A DNA stretch of 6,150 nucleotides from BMS3ABIN04 sp965554225 (GCA_965554225.1 CBEVZC010000160.1:1-6150); one strand, 5' to 3'. Positions 1 through 5,699 are shown, counted from the first letter of the stretch. Made by a program: numbers and translations. Notes: generated from the sequence alone by a model not told the origin.

Positions 1-50
1 ATTCTTTCGTTTTTAATCCATTTTCTTGCTTTTTTGCCTTTTTCAGGAGC

Positions 51-178
51 GACTAACTAAGTTTGCAGCAGCCGGTGCGTGTCGAGAAATTTAGGAATCG
101 TCTGTTTAAATTGTACGGGTTGTCGTTCTACTCGTCATCGTATCTATGGGTGGCGGGTTATGCGAAACGTTGTTATGC
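51..178 (+). repeat. attC-like integron recombination site (upstream, long form)
   Basis: This is a 128-base imperfect inverted repeat with attC-like architecture. The outer boxes TAAC (54-57) and GTTA (172-175) pair. After a 3-base spacer on each side, GTTTGCA (61-67) pairs with TGCGAAAC (161-168), leaving one unpaired base, G164. A stem broken by a single extrahelical base between R and L boxes is the known hallmark of attC sites folded on one strand. The length resembles the long attC sites of Vibrio superintegrons. The R'-like box GTTATGC (172-178) lies 35 bases before the next start codon. The box deviates from the textbook GTTRRRY by one base (T where a purine is expected). The central loop has little further pairing that I can see. 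No integrase or attI is visible, so the call rests on structure and context. Confidence 0.6.
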
Positions 179-198
179 TTTAAATTTTAGGTGTAATA

Positions 199-205
199 AA
201 AGGAG
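199..205 (+). promoter_or_regulatory. Shine-Dalgarno site of the cassette gene
   Basis: AAAGGAG lies 8 bases before the ATG at 214. It fixes this start and gives the cassette gene its own translation signal. No clear promoter is seen between the recombination site and the gene. Confidence 0.6.
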
Positions 206-213
206 TAAACATT

Positions 214-693
214 ATGAATAAAGTGCTTATTATTCTAATTTTTCTTATCTCATTTTTTTGTGCAAACCAACAAGTATATGCCCAGTTGGACAGTTTATCA
301 AACGGTGACCGAATTCGAATAACTGCCACGAAATATTTTCTTCAACCTACTATTGCAACATTTGAAAAACTACATTCAGATTCGTTATTCTTTAATATCA
401 ACAACAGAAAATTGGCTATTCCCGTTAATCTTATTAAGAAATTAGAAGTATCAACAAAACAAAAGCGTAATACAGTCGCAGGAATAATTGCTGGCTCTCT
501 TGTAGGTGGTTTAATATTGGGGGTTGCGATGCATTCCGAAGAGCAGCAATCTGAAGGTTTTGGAAAAGTTGGGCAACCAGGATTTTGGGGTGGATTCGCA
601 TCAGGTGCACTTTTAGGCGGTGGTGTTGGTGCTTTAATCGGCAGTCAAGTTAAGTCCGAAAAATGGGAACAAATTTCAATTAAAGAAAAATAG
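214..693 (+). CDS. secreted glycine-zipper hypothetical protein (cassette gene)
   Basis: This gene encodes 159 residues. Residues 1-23 look like a Sec signal peptide, with a hydrophobic core at 4-16 and likely cleavage after VYA before Q24. Residues 30-80 have the pattern 'GDRIRIT...TFEKLHSDSLFF...IPVNLIKKLEVS', which resembles a small beta-rich module seen in exported proteins of Gemmatimonadota and Chlorobiota-like bacteria, usually followed by a glycine-rich hydrophobic tail. Here that tail is two Gly/Ala-rich segments (88-106 and 123-143) with GxxxG spacing, so membrane insertion or oligomerisation is plausible. The product probably sits in the envelope; its function is unknown. The start is supported by AGGAG 8 bases upstream. 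The G of the TAG stop is also the first base of the following attC-like site, a compactness typical of integron cassettes. The module resemblance is from memory. Confidence 0.85.
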   Translation: MNKVLIILIFLISFFCANQQVYAQLDSLSNGDRIRITATKYFLQPTIATFEKLHSDSLFFNINNRKLAIPVNLIKKLEVSTKQKRNTVAGIIAGSLVGGLILGVAMHSEEQQSEGFGKVGQPGFWGGFASGALLGGGVGALIGSQVKSEKWEQISIKEK

Positions 694-764
694 CATAACC
701 ATTGGCTCAACTTAACGGCGAGGCGCCGTTTATTTGTAACACCGGTTAGGCAAAGACGTTATGA
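693..764 (+). repeat. attC-like integron recombination site (downstream, short form)
   Basis: This is a 72-base imperfect palindrome directly after the cassette gene. The outer boxes CATAAC (694-699) and GTTATG (758-763) pair perfectly. The inner boxes TTGGCTCAAC (702-711) and GTTAGGCAAA (745-754) pair with interruptions. The centre carries a 7-bp hairpin, AACGGCG (714-720) with CGCCGTT (724-730) and a 3-base loop. The size falls in the usual attC range. The G+C-rich hairpin could also slow or end transcription of the cassette gene, but no T-run follows it, so I do not call it a terminator. Confidence 0.6.
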
Positions 765-776
765 GATTACCATAAC
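758..776 (+). repeat. short inverted repeat GTTATG / CATAAC after the second attC-like site
   Basis: GTTATG (758-763) and CATAAC (771-776) form a perfect 6-base inverted repeat with a 7-base loop. The left arm is the R' box of the attC-like site. The right arm repeats the R'' sequence, so this may be a remnant of a further, deleted recombination site. Confidence 0.35.
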
Positions 777-803
777 TAATAAAAACAAAAATGGAGGTTT
801 AGA

Positions 804-884
804 ATGAAAAAGAAATTAGTAATAGTAGACGATAATTTATTCGTTGACAACAAAATTTTATTTGTCGGTATTGTTGTGCCATAG
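804..884 (+). pseudogene. 26-codon stub ORF with strong RBS, possible decayed second cassette gene
   Basis: An ATG at 804 follows GGAGG (793-797) with a 6-base gap, one of the best ribosome binding sites in the window. The frame ends at TAG (882-884) after 26 residues. The first 11 residues, MKKKLVIVDDN, look like the opening beta strand and acidic pair of a response-regulator receiver domain, but nothing of the rest of such a domain follows. The ORF sits just after the second attC-like site, where a cassette gene is expected. The most likely reading is the 5' end of a cassette gene truncated by deletion or by insertion of the repeat-like DNA that follows. A genuine small peptide cannot be excluded, and the receiver resemblance is too short to be firm. 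Confidence 0.35.
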
Positions 885-923
885 GGATCCCATCGGAGAA
901 GTTCATAAAATAAATATGTAGTG

Positions 924-996
924 TGGAGCTAGGCGGGCTCGAACCGCCGACCTTCTGACTGCCAGTCAGACGCTCTCCCAGCTGAGCTATAGCCCC
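924..996 (-). tRNA. tRNA-Ala (anticodon GGC)
   Basis: The minus strand folds into a full 73-base cloverleaf. It has a 7-bp acceptor stem (GGGGCTA with TAGCTCC), a 4-bp D stem (GCTC/GAGC), a 5-bp anticodon stem (TCTGA/TCAGA) with loop CTGGCAG, a 5-base variable loop AGGTC, and a 5-bp T stem (GGCGG/CCGCC) with loop TTCGAGC. The anticodon GGC is at 963-961 and reads alanine codons GCC and GCU. The acceptor stem holds the G3:U70 wobble pair that is the identity element for alanyl-tRNA synthetase, and the discriminator base is A. The 3' CCA is not encoded (CAC follows), so it must be added by nucleotidyltransferase. The gene marks the boundary between the cassette-like DNA and the chromosomal genes to its right. 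Confidence 0.97.
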
Positions 997-1008
997 AAGC
1001 GAAATCAA

Positions 1009-1164
1009 TTCAAAATTAAAAATTAAAAAAGTAAAATTAGAAATTCAAAAAACAAAATTCAAAATTGATCTAAAACCAAATTACAACAAATTCAACCTCT
1101 TAAAATTTGGTTGCTAAAACTAATCAACAAATCTTCAATTGTCAATTCCCTATTCTTAATTGAC
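1009..1164. repeat. AT-rich low-complexity intergenic repeat
   Basis: This spacer between the tRNA and the phosphatase gene has no credible ORF. It is built of imperfect copies of an AATTCAAAATTAAAA-like unit (ATTCAAAATT occurs near 1009 and 1058) and ends in CAATTGTCAATT. Two weak inverted repeats are present. AACCAAATT (1074-1082) pairs with AATTTGGTT (1104-1112), and GTCAATT (1141-1147) pairs with AATTGAC (1158-1164). The second begins one base past the phosphatase stop codon. Either could act as a weak minus-strand terminator; the first is followed in that direction by T-rich sequence. Similar degenerate repeats are common in intergenic DNA of Bacteroidota-type genomes. Confidence 0.5.
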
Positions 1165-1165
1165 T

Positions 1166-2497
1166 TTATCTTAAATCGTTTGCCTTAATAGAATATTCCC
1201 AAAGTACCTTTCCGTCTTTGTCATAATCGGTGCATTTTAATACTCTATTTTTTCTAGTACCGCTAATCTCAAAAATTGCAAAATTTCTAACCGTTACATG
1301 GGTACCGGGAACCCTGTAAAAATTCGGTTCCGGTTTATGCGTATTTGCTCCGGATGTGAAAGGAGAAATTGTAAAATCGTATAGCGGATAGGTTCCCCTT
1401 CTTTTCATTTTAGATATTTCGGTAAAGTGACGATCACCGGTTAAAAATATTACTCCTGTAATTCCCTCTTCTTCAATTAAATTCAATAATTTTGCTTTTT
1501 CTTCCGGATATGTCGAATAAGTTTCAAAATCGGCAATGGGAGTTAAAACTTGACCACCGGTAGCAATAAACTTGAAGGGCGCTTTACTGAACTTCAGAGC
1601 ATCAACTAACCATTGAACTTGGTCATCACCAAACATAACTCTTTTATTGAATTTTCTATTATCGGGACTCCTATAATATCTATTGTCCATTAGGAAGAAA
1701 TCAACATCAGCCCATTGAATCTTTGTAGTAGTTCCCGGTTTCCCGTTAATGCCATAAGAAGGGTTTGCCCAAAAAAGTTTAAAAGCTTCAAGGGTTATAT
1801 CTTTACCCCAAAAACTTCTATCGCTGTTATCGGGACCAAAATCATGATCATCCCAAATGGCATAATTGCTTGCAGAGCCAAACAAAGGCTGCATTTCCTT
1901 TGTTGCACGGTCATGTGTAAATCTTTTTAGTATACCGGTACGGGAATTATAATCGGCTTCTCTCAAATACGAATTATCACCGAGCCAGAGCATCATATCG
2001 GGATGTTTATCATGAATGCTTAAATATATTTCGTAATCACCGCCATAAGGTTTACCGGCTCTATCGTATTGTTTTTCATTTATATAAGCTCCGCTGCCCG
2101 TTGCAAAGGAAAATGCAGGTGGATCGGTTCTCCATTGCCAATGTGTTTGAGTTTCAAATTTTAATTGATAGGGCCTTTTTACATTTTTTCCGTTAATAAC
2201 AAGCGAATAATTATAAACGTTTCCCGGTTCAACTTCATCGGCAATTAAATGTGCCGTAAACGCTTCGTGTTTATTAGTTTCAACCGGATCGGTTTCAAAC
2301 TTCTTTGAAGGATTATTAACATCCCAATAAACAATTTTCACTTCCGCTTTTGCTTTGGTTTGTACCCACAGCATTACTTCCCTCATTGTGGAATATCCAA
2401 CCATAGGGCCAGACTGCAATAATTCATCTTGAGCTGAAATTGTAGTAAGGGCAACAAATACCATAAACATTAAGATTTTTATTTTCTTTATAAGCAT
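1166..2497 (-). CDS. PhoD-like alkaline phosphatase / phosphodiesterase, secreted
   Basis: This 443-residue protein has a signal peptide at about 1-22 (cleavage after ISA, before Q23). It continues with an N-terminal Fn3-like PhoD_N domain (about 27-115) and a metallophosphatase domain (about 127-410). Metal-site motifs visible are GDNSYL (173-178), WDDHDFG (215-221), DNRYYR (271-276) and GDRH (354-357), followed by SPFTSG (378-383). The family hydrolyses phosphate mono- and diesters outside the cytoplasm, including phospholipid or teichoic acid in some members. The true substrate here is unknown. Where most relatives I recall have GSC(A/Q), with Cys as an iron ligand, this protein has GSGAY with Gly at 136. 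The length is normal and the gene is intact. It stands alone on the minus strand and is divergent from the lipoprotein gene, with 94 bases between them. The start is the first Met before the signal peptide, with GGAAAG upstream. Confidence 0.9.
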   Translation of the reverse strand: MLIKKIKILMFMVFVALTTISAQDELLQSGPMVGYSTMREVMLWVQTKAKAEVKIVYWDVNNPSKKFETDPVETNKHEAFTAHLIADEVEPGNVYNYSLVINGKNVKRPYQLKFETQTHWQWRTDPPAFSFATGSGAYINEKQYDRAGKPYGGDYEIYLSIHDKHPDMMLWLGDNSYLREADYNSRTGILKRFTHDRATKEMQPLFGSASNYAIWDDHDFGPDNSDRSFWGKDITLEAFKLFWANPSYGINGKPGTTTKIQWADVDFFLMDNRYYRSPDNRKFNKRVMFGDDQVQWLVDALKFSKAPFKFIATGGQVLTPIADFETYSTYPEEKAKLLNLIEEEGITGVIFLTGDRHFTEISKMKRRGTYPLYDFTISPFTSGANTHKPEPNFYRVPGTHVTVRNFAIFEISGTRKNRVLKCTDYDKDGKVLWEYSIKANDLR

Positions 2498-2591
2498 TTT
2501 ACTTTCCGTATTTTAATTAAATAAAAGATTACTTAAATTTTGTTTTCTAAATCTTAGGTAAATAAGAAATTAAATTCAAAAGAAGAACAAC

Positions 2592-3008
2592 ATGAAAAAT
2601 ACAATTATTTTTTTAATTCTGCTCGTTATCTTTTTAACATCAGGTTTATTTACCGCTTGCGACGATACACTAACAAATCAGAATATTGATGCGATAATAA
2701 TCCCCTCTTCAGATGTGAGTTACAGTCAATATATCCAACCGTTATTTAATATCAAATGCACCAGCAGCGGCTGCCACGATAATGCGTCCAGAGCAGGCGG
2801 ATTAAGTTTAACGACATATTCAAATGTAATTGCAGACCCTTCGGTAGTTTTCCCGGGGCAGCCTGAAAACAGTATTCTCGTTTGGGCAATTGAAGGAAAT
2901 GCAGGCGCAAAACCAATGCCGCCAATTACAGCTCCGGTCACTCCAATGACGCAAAACCAAGTTCAGGGAATAAAAACATGGATTAAAGAAGGTGCACAGA
3001 ATAACTAA
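2592..3008 (+). CDS. lipoprotein with cytochrome-c-like CX4CH domain
   Basis: This 138-residue protein has a hydrophobic N-terminus (5-20) and a lipobox-like LFTAC, so it is probably lipidated at C23 and anchored in the periplasmic or outer membrane. The mature part (43-135) resembles small PSCyt1-like cytochrome c domains: 'YSQYIQPLFNIKC' leads into C56-X4-C61-H62, followed by GGLSL, PENSIL and a KPMPPI segment where M109 could be the distal haem ligand. It ends with a short 'QVQGIKTWIKEGA' helix. CX4CH is a variant of the usual CXXCH haem-attachment motif, so covalent haem binding and an electron-transfer role are likely but unproven. The position -3 to the lipobox Cys is Phe rather than Leu, slightly off consensus. 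The 3' end overlaps the next gene by 17 bases, suggesting joint translation. Confidence 0.82.
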   Translation: MKNTIIFLILLVIFLTSGLFTACDDTLTNQNIDAIIIPSSDVSYSQYIQPLFNIKCTSSGCHDNASRAGGLSLTTYSNVIADPSVVFPGQPENSILVWAIEGNAGAKPMPPITAPVTPMTQNQVQGIKTWIKEGAQNN

Positions 3009-3456
3009 TTCCGATCAAGGCATTTACATCCTTGAAATTTTTGCAGAAAAATCTTTTAAAGTAAACTCCCAAAAATTCCACAGCAAGATTTTTAATGACG
3101 GTTATTATTATTATGTCGGAAGTGCACAGAAAAACTTAAAAAGTAGAATTGATCGTCATCTAAAAAGAGAAAAAAAGCTTCATTGGCATATTGATTACAT
3201 TACTACTATTCGCACAAATAAAATTTCCAATATTTACTACTTTTTTAATAGAGGGAAGAATTTTGAATGCAGCTTAGTTCAAGATTTGCTGAAAAATACT
3301 TCGCTATATACACCGGTAAATGATTTCGGAAATTCGGATTGCTCAATATGCGATTCGCACTTACTATATAAAGAAAAACAAATACCCTACAGCCATTTTT
3401 CCCGTCTGTACCATTCAATAGTTCGCTTCATACCATCTTCCAACGATACTTCCTGA
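2992..3456 (+). CDS. DUF123 / GIY-YIG nuclease-like protein
   Basis: This 154-residue protein starts with GTG. It carries the GIY-YIG-type signature of the DUF123 family: GIY (10-12), YYVGSA (40-45), RIDRH (52-56), HWHID (64-68), a likely catalytic E92 in ECSL, and FGNSDC...CDSHL (112-123). In other genomes this domain is found alone or attached to endonuclease III; its substrate is not established. The GTG start is forced. GIY lies at codons 10-12, there is no ATG upstream, and an in-frame TAA stands at 2971-2973. AAAGAAG precedes the start and the reading frame overlaps the lipoprotein gene by 17 bases, so translational coupling is likely. About 30 residues follow the conserved SHL motif. 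The last 70 bases lie opposite the 3' end of the convergent epimerase gene, so the tail may be a late extension. Confidence 0.85.
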   Translation: MHRITNSDQGIYILEIFAEKSFKVNSQKFHSKIFNDGYYYYVGSAQKNLKSRIDRHLKREKKLHWHIDYITTIRTNKISNIYYFFNRGKNFECSLVQDLLKNTSLYTPVNDFGNSDCSICDSHLLYKEKQIPYSHFSRLYHSIVRFIPSSNDTS

Positions 3457-4379
3457 TGATATCCGAAATCTCTTGAAGCTTTTGAAACATCGCAAGTCCA
3501 GTATTTTTGCACAAAATCCCTTGCTTTCTCAAGATTAAATGTTGCGGGTTTGCTGCTGAACATTGCAAAAAATTGAGCAACGGCTGCAACTGTAAAGACT
3601 AAAAAGTGAGGAAGTCTAATTTTAAGTGCTTTTTTGCCCATAGCTTCCCCAATTACATTGCCAATTATATCCCAATTGTAAAATTTCTCCGAGCTGATAA
3701 AATAAATTTCCCCGGCGGCTTTGTTGCTTATTGATGCTAAATAAATTCCTTTAATGAGATCGGCTACATGAATAATACTTAATTCCTTTTTATCGAACCC
3801 GATGAATGTCATTAGTCCCGCTTTATAAGTTTTAAACACCAGATAAATTTCCGTATCACGTTCACCGTAAACAGCAGGCGCTCTAATAATTGTAATTTTT
3901 AGCCTATCCATAAATTCTTTAACTAATTTTTCCTCTGCAACTTTGCTTCGGCCATAAGTCGTAATAGGATGAGGAGTGCTTTCTTCTGTACACGGTTGAT
4001 CTTTCTTGGCCGGTCCACATGCCGTTAAACTGCTCATTACAATAACCCGTTCAATATCCGGATTTATTTCAATCAAAGCTTCAAGCAAATTTCTTGTAGT
4101 TTCAACATTACCTTTAAAATAACCCTCTTCTTTTTTTGCCTTTACAACACCTGCAATATGATATAAATAATTAGCATCTTTCAAAATCTTTTTTAGCTCA
4201 TCTTTACTAAATAAACCTGAATCGTAAATTTCTACATTTTTATCTTTTAACCATCTTAAATTACTCGTTTTTCTTACAATACATTTCACGGCGAATCCTT
4301 CTTTCAGCAGCAAATCGACCAAATGACTGCCGACAAATCCAGTTCCGCCTGTTACTACTGCAATTTTTTTATTTTCCAT
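3387..4379 (-). CDS. NAD(P)-dependent epimerase/reductase of the extended SDR family, candidate ceramide reductase
   Basis: This 330-residue protein has a Rossmann fold with GGTGFVG (11-17) near the N-terminus, SS at 116-117, the catalytic YGRSK (Y142, K146) and RAPAVYG (166-172). A hydrophobic stretch (258-273) in the C-terminal half suggests membrane contact, as in 3-beta-hydroxysteroid dehydrogenase-like members. The C-terminus (EDGMKRTIEWYRREKWL) is the usual family ending, so the stop at 3387 is genuine. Because it is divergent from the serine palmitoyltransferase gene, a role in reducing a 3-keto sphingoid base or keto-ceramide, like CerR of Caulobacter, is the best inference. Other substrates, such as sugar nucleotides or dihydroflavonol-like ketones, cannot be excluded from sequence alone. 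AGGGA (4390-4386) lies 6 bases before the ATG. Confidence 0.87.
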   Translation of the reverse strand: MENKKIAVVTGGTGFVGSHLVDLLLKEGFAVKCIVRKTSNLRWLKDKNVEIYDSGLFSKDELKKILKDANYLYHIAGVVKAKKEEGYFKGNVETTRNLLEALIEINPDIERVIVMSSLTACGPAKKDQPCTEESTPHPITTYGRSKVAEEKLVKEFMDRLKITIIRAPAVYGERDTEIYLVFKTYKAGLMTFIGFDKKELSIIHVADLIKGIYLASISNKAAGEIYFISSEKFYNWDIIGNVIGEAMGKKALKIRLPHFLVFTVAAVAQFFAMFSSKPATFNLEKARDFVQKYWTCDVSKASRDFGYHQEVSLEDGMKRTIEWYRREKWL

Positions 4380-4409
4380 AGAAAATCCCTAACCTGTTTT
4401 TATTTGATT

Positions 4410-4421
4410 TTATTCGAATAA
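4410..4421. promoter_or_regulatory. 12-bp palindrome TTATTCGAATAA in the divergent spacer
   Basis: This is a perfect 12-base palindrome in the 129-base region between the divergent epimerase and Spt-like genes. It sits one base downstream of the possible minus-strand TATAAT, where it would cover the transcription start. It could be an operator for a dimeric regulator. A 12-base palindrome is also expected about once or twice by chance in a window of this size. Confidence 0.25.
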
Positions 4422-4422
4422 G

Positions 4423-4428
4423 ATTATA
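4423..4428 (-). promoter_or_regulatory. possible -10 element for the epimerase gene
   Basis: On the minus strand a perfect TATAAT lies 43 bases before the ATG at 4379. No convincing -35 hexamer is found at 16-18 bases upstream, and AT-rich DNA makes such matches common. Confidence 0.3.
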
Positions 4429-4497
4429 GTTTATTGTTCTGATTTTTATTTACAAATAGAAAAATAATAAAAAGTAATAACTTAAAAGTATTTATAC

Positions 4498-4502
4498 GGA
4501 GG
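4498..4502 (+). promoter_or_regulatory. Shine-Dalgarno site that fixes the TTG start of the Spt-like gene
   Basis: GGAGG lies 6 bases before TTG at 4509. An in-frame TAA occupies 4506-4508, directly before the TTG, and the next in-frame Met is residue 38, inside conserved sequence. TTG is therefore the only reasonable start. Confidence 0.85.
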
Positions 4503-4508
4503 AATTAA

Positions 4509-5699
4509 TTGGACTTATTTAAAAAGTGCTACGATTTCACAAGAGCAGACGATATTAAAGCGAAAGGTGTATACCCATATTTTAGAGCTATTGAAGAGAA
4601 TGAGGGACCTGTCGTCTCAATGCAGGGAAGAAAAGTAATTATGGCCGGCTCAAATAATTATTTGGGCTTAACTGCAGACCCAAGAGTTAAGGAAGCAGCA
4701 AAAAAGGCAATTGAAAAATACGGTACAGGCTGTTCGGGCTCAAGATATTTAACGGGTACACTTGATTTACATATCGAACTGGAAGAAAAACTTGCTAAAT
4801 TTTTAGGCAAAGAAGCAGTTCTATTATTCAGCACGGGTTTTCAAACTGCTCAAGGAATTATTCCTACATTAGTCCGCAGAGGAGATTATATTATCTCCGA
4901 TAAAGATAATCATGCTTGTATTGTTGCCGGGAATCTTATTGCGAGAGGTGCTACGGTTGATTTACTCAGGTACAAACATAATGATATGGATGACCTTGAA
5001 CGCGTACTTAGCAAAATTCCAAAAGACGCTTCTAAATTACTGGTTAGTGATGGTGTTTTTAGTACCGGAGGTGAAATTGTTGATTTGCCAAGGTTAAATG
5101 AATTGGCAAAAGCAAATAATGCAAAATTATTAATTGATGATGCTCACTCGGTTGGCGTTATAGGTAAAGGCGGCAGAGGAACCGCAAGTGAATTTGATTT
5201 GGTAGATGAAGTTGATTTAACTATGGGAACGTTTAGCAAAACATTTGCATCTTTAGGCGGCTTTGTTGCCGGAGATGCTAAAGTTGTTGATTACATCAAA
5301 CATTTTGCTCCGGCGCTTATATTTAGCGCTTCACCAACTCCACCATCGGTTGCAGCTGCAATGGCAGCTTTGGATATTCTTGAAAAAGAACCGGAAAGAG
5401 TTGGCAAACTAATAGCTAATGCCGATAGAGTAAGACGAGGATTAATGGAAGCCGGATTTAATGTACTAGAAGGAAGAACAGGTATTGTTCCTGTTATTGT
5501 TGGTGATGATAATATTGCTCTTACAATGTGGCGTAAATTGTACGATTCCGGTATTTTTGTGAATGTTTTTGTTCCGCCCGGCGTTCCGCAGGGAAGGCAA
5601 ATGATGCGGACAAGTTATATGGCAACTCACGAAAATGATCAATTAGACTTTATTGTTGATACGTTTATAAAAGTCGGTAAAGAGTTTGGTTTGATTTAA
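4509..5699 (+). CDS. spt: serine palmitoyltransferase-like PLP enzyme (alpha-oxoamine synthase family)
   Basis: This 396-residue cytosolic enzyme is of the fold-type I alpha-oxoamine synthase family. Motifs seen are SNNYLGL (48-54), GTGCSGSRYLTGT (72-84), H135 in the DNHAC segment that stacks on PLP, DDAHSVG (210-216) binding the cofactor, TFSK with the Schiff-base lysine K244, and PPGVPQGRQMMRTSY (356-370) near the C-terminus. Members condense an amino acid with an acyl thioester. GSRYLTGTLDLHIELE resembles bacterial serine palmitoyltransferases more than BioF, 2-amino-3-ketobutyrate ligase (Kbl) or aminolevulinate synthase. The reaction would be serine plus palmitoyl thioester giving 3-ketosphinganine, the first step of sphingolipid synthesis. 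No biotin gene is near. The neighbours, an epimerase-type reductase and a GNAT-like acyltransferase, support the sphingolipid reading. The start codon is TTG. The length is normal for the family. Confidence 0.87.
   Translation: MDLFKKCYDFTRADDIKAKGVYPYFRAIEENEGPVVSMQGRKVIMAGSNNYLGLTADPRVKEAAKKAIEKYGTGCSGSRYLTGTLDLHIELEEKLAKFLGKEAVLLFSTGFQTAQGIIPTLVRRGDYIISDKDNHACIVAGNLIARGATVDLLRYKHNDMDDLERVLSKIPKDASKLLVSDGVFSTGGEIVDLPRLNELAKANNAKLLIDDAHSVGVIGKGGRGTASEFDLVDEVDLTMGTFSKTFASLGGFVAGDAKVVDYIKHFAPALIFSASPTPPSVAAAMAALDILEKEPERVGKLIANADRVRRGLMEAGFNVLEGRTGIVPVIVGDDNIALTMWRKLYDSGIFVNVFVPPGVPQGRQMMRTSYMATHENDQLDFIVDTFIKVGKEFGLI

Larger units (their letters stand above)
173..758 (+). mobile_element. integron gene cassette, apparently complete
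   Basis: The interval runs between the predicted crossover points (after the G of each GTT) of two attC-like sites and contains exactly one gene in the same orientation as the sites. Its 5' end, with the preceding G, reads GTTATGC, and its own distal R''-like box reads GCATAAC (693-699), a perfect 7-base complement. In the linear array the adjacent R' box is GTTATGA, which matches only 6 of 7. This is what is expected if the cassette was excised and inserted as a circle, because the R' of the circular form is completed by the cassette's own 5' end. The integrase is not in the window, so this may be part of a chromosomal integron or of an attC cluster without an integrase. Confidence 0.58.

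Noticed and set aside
1..60. Frames open at the left edge ending in TAA at 58-60 or 54-56, possibly the end of an upstream cassette gene
   Set aside because: Only about 18 codons are visible, in two competing frames with no recognisable motif. A cassette gene ending at the R''-like box is plausible, but which frame is real cannot be decided.
714..730. Hairpin AACGGCG / CGCCGTT as a rho-independent terminator
   Set aside because: The 7-bp stem is good but is followed by TATTTGTAACACC, not a T-run. It is better explained as the centre of the attC-like site.
903..909. TCATAAA as a possible R'' box closing the second cassette
   Set aside because: It lacks the final C of the expected TCATAAC, has no matching inner box, and is followed within 15 bases by the tRNA, so no attC-like fold can form.
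799..1008. Minus-strand frame of 69 codons containing 'GAIAQLGERLTGSQKVGGSSPPSS'
   Set aside because: This is the familiar false protein produced by reading through a tRNA gene; it lies over the tRNA-Ala at 924-996.
1715..1930. 71-codon plus-strand frame
   Set aside because: It lies inside the phosphatase gene on the opposite strand, has no ribosome binding site or family resemblance, and conflicts with a clearly conserved protein.
2726..2941. 71-codon minus-strand frame
   Set aside because: It is antisense to the conserved part of the lipoprotein gene and has no support of its own.
4912..5097. 61-codon plus-strand frame
   Set aside because: It is an alternative frame inside the Spt-like gene, with no independent signal.
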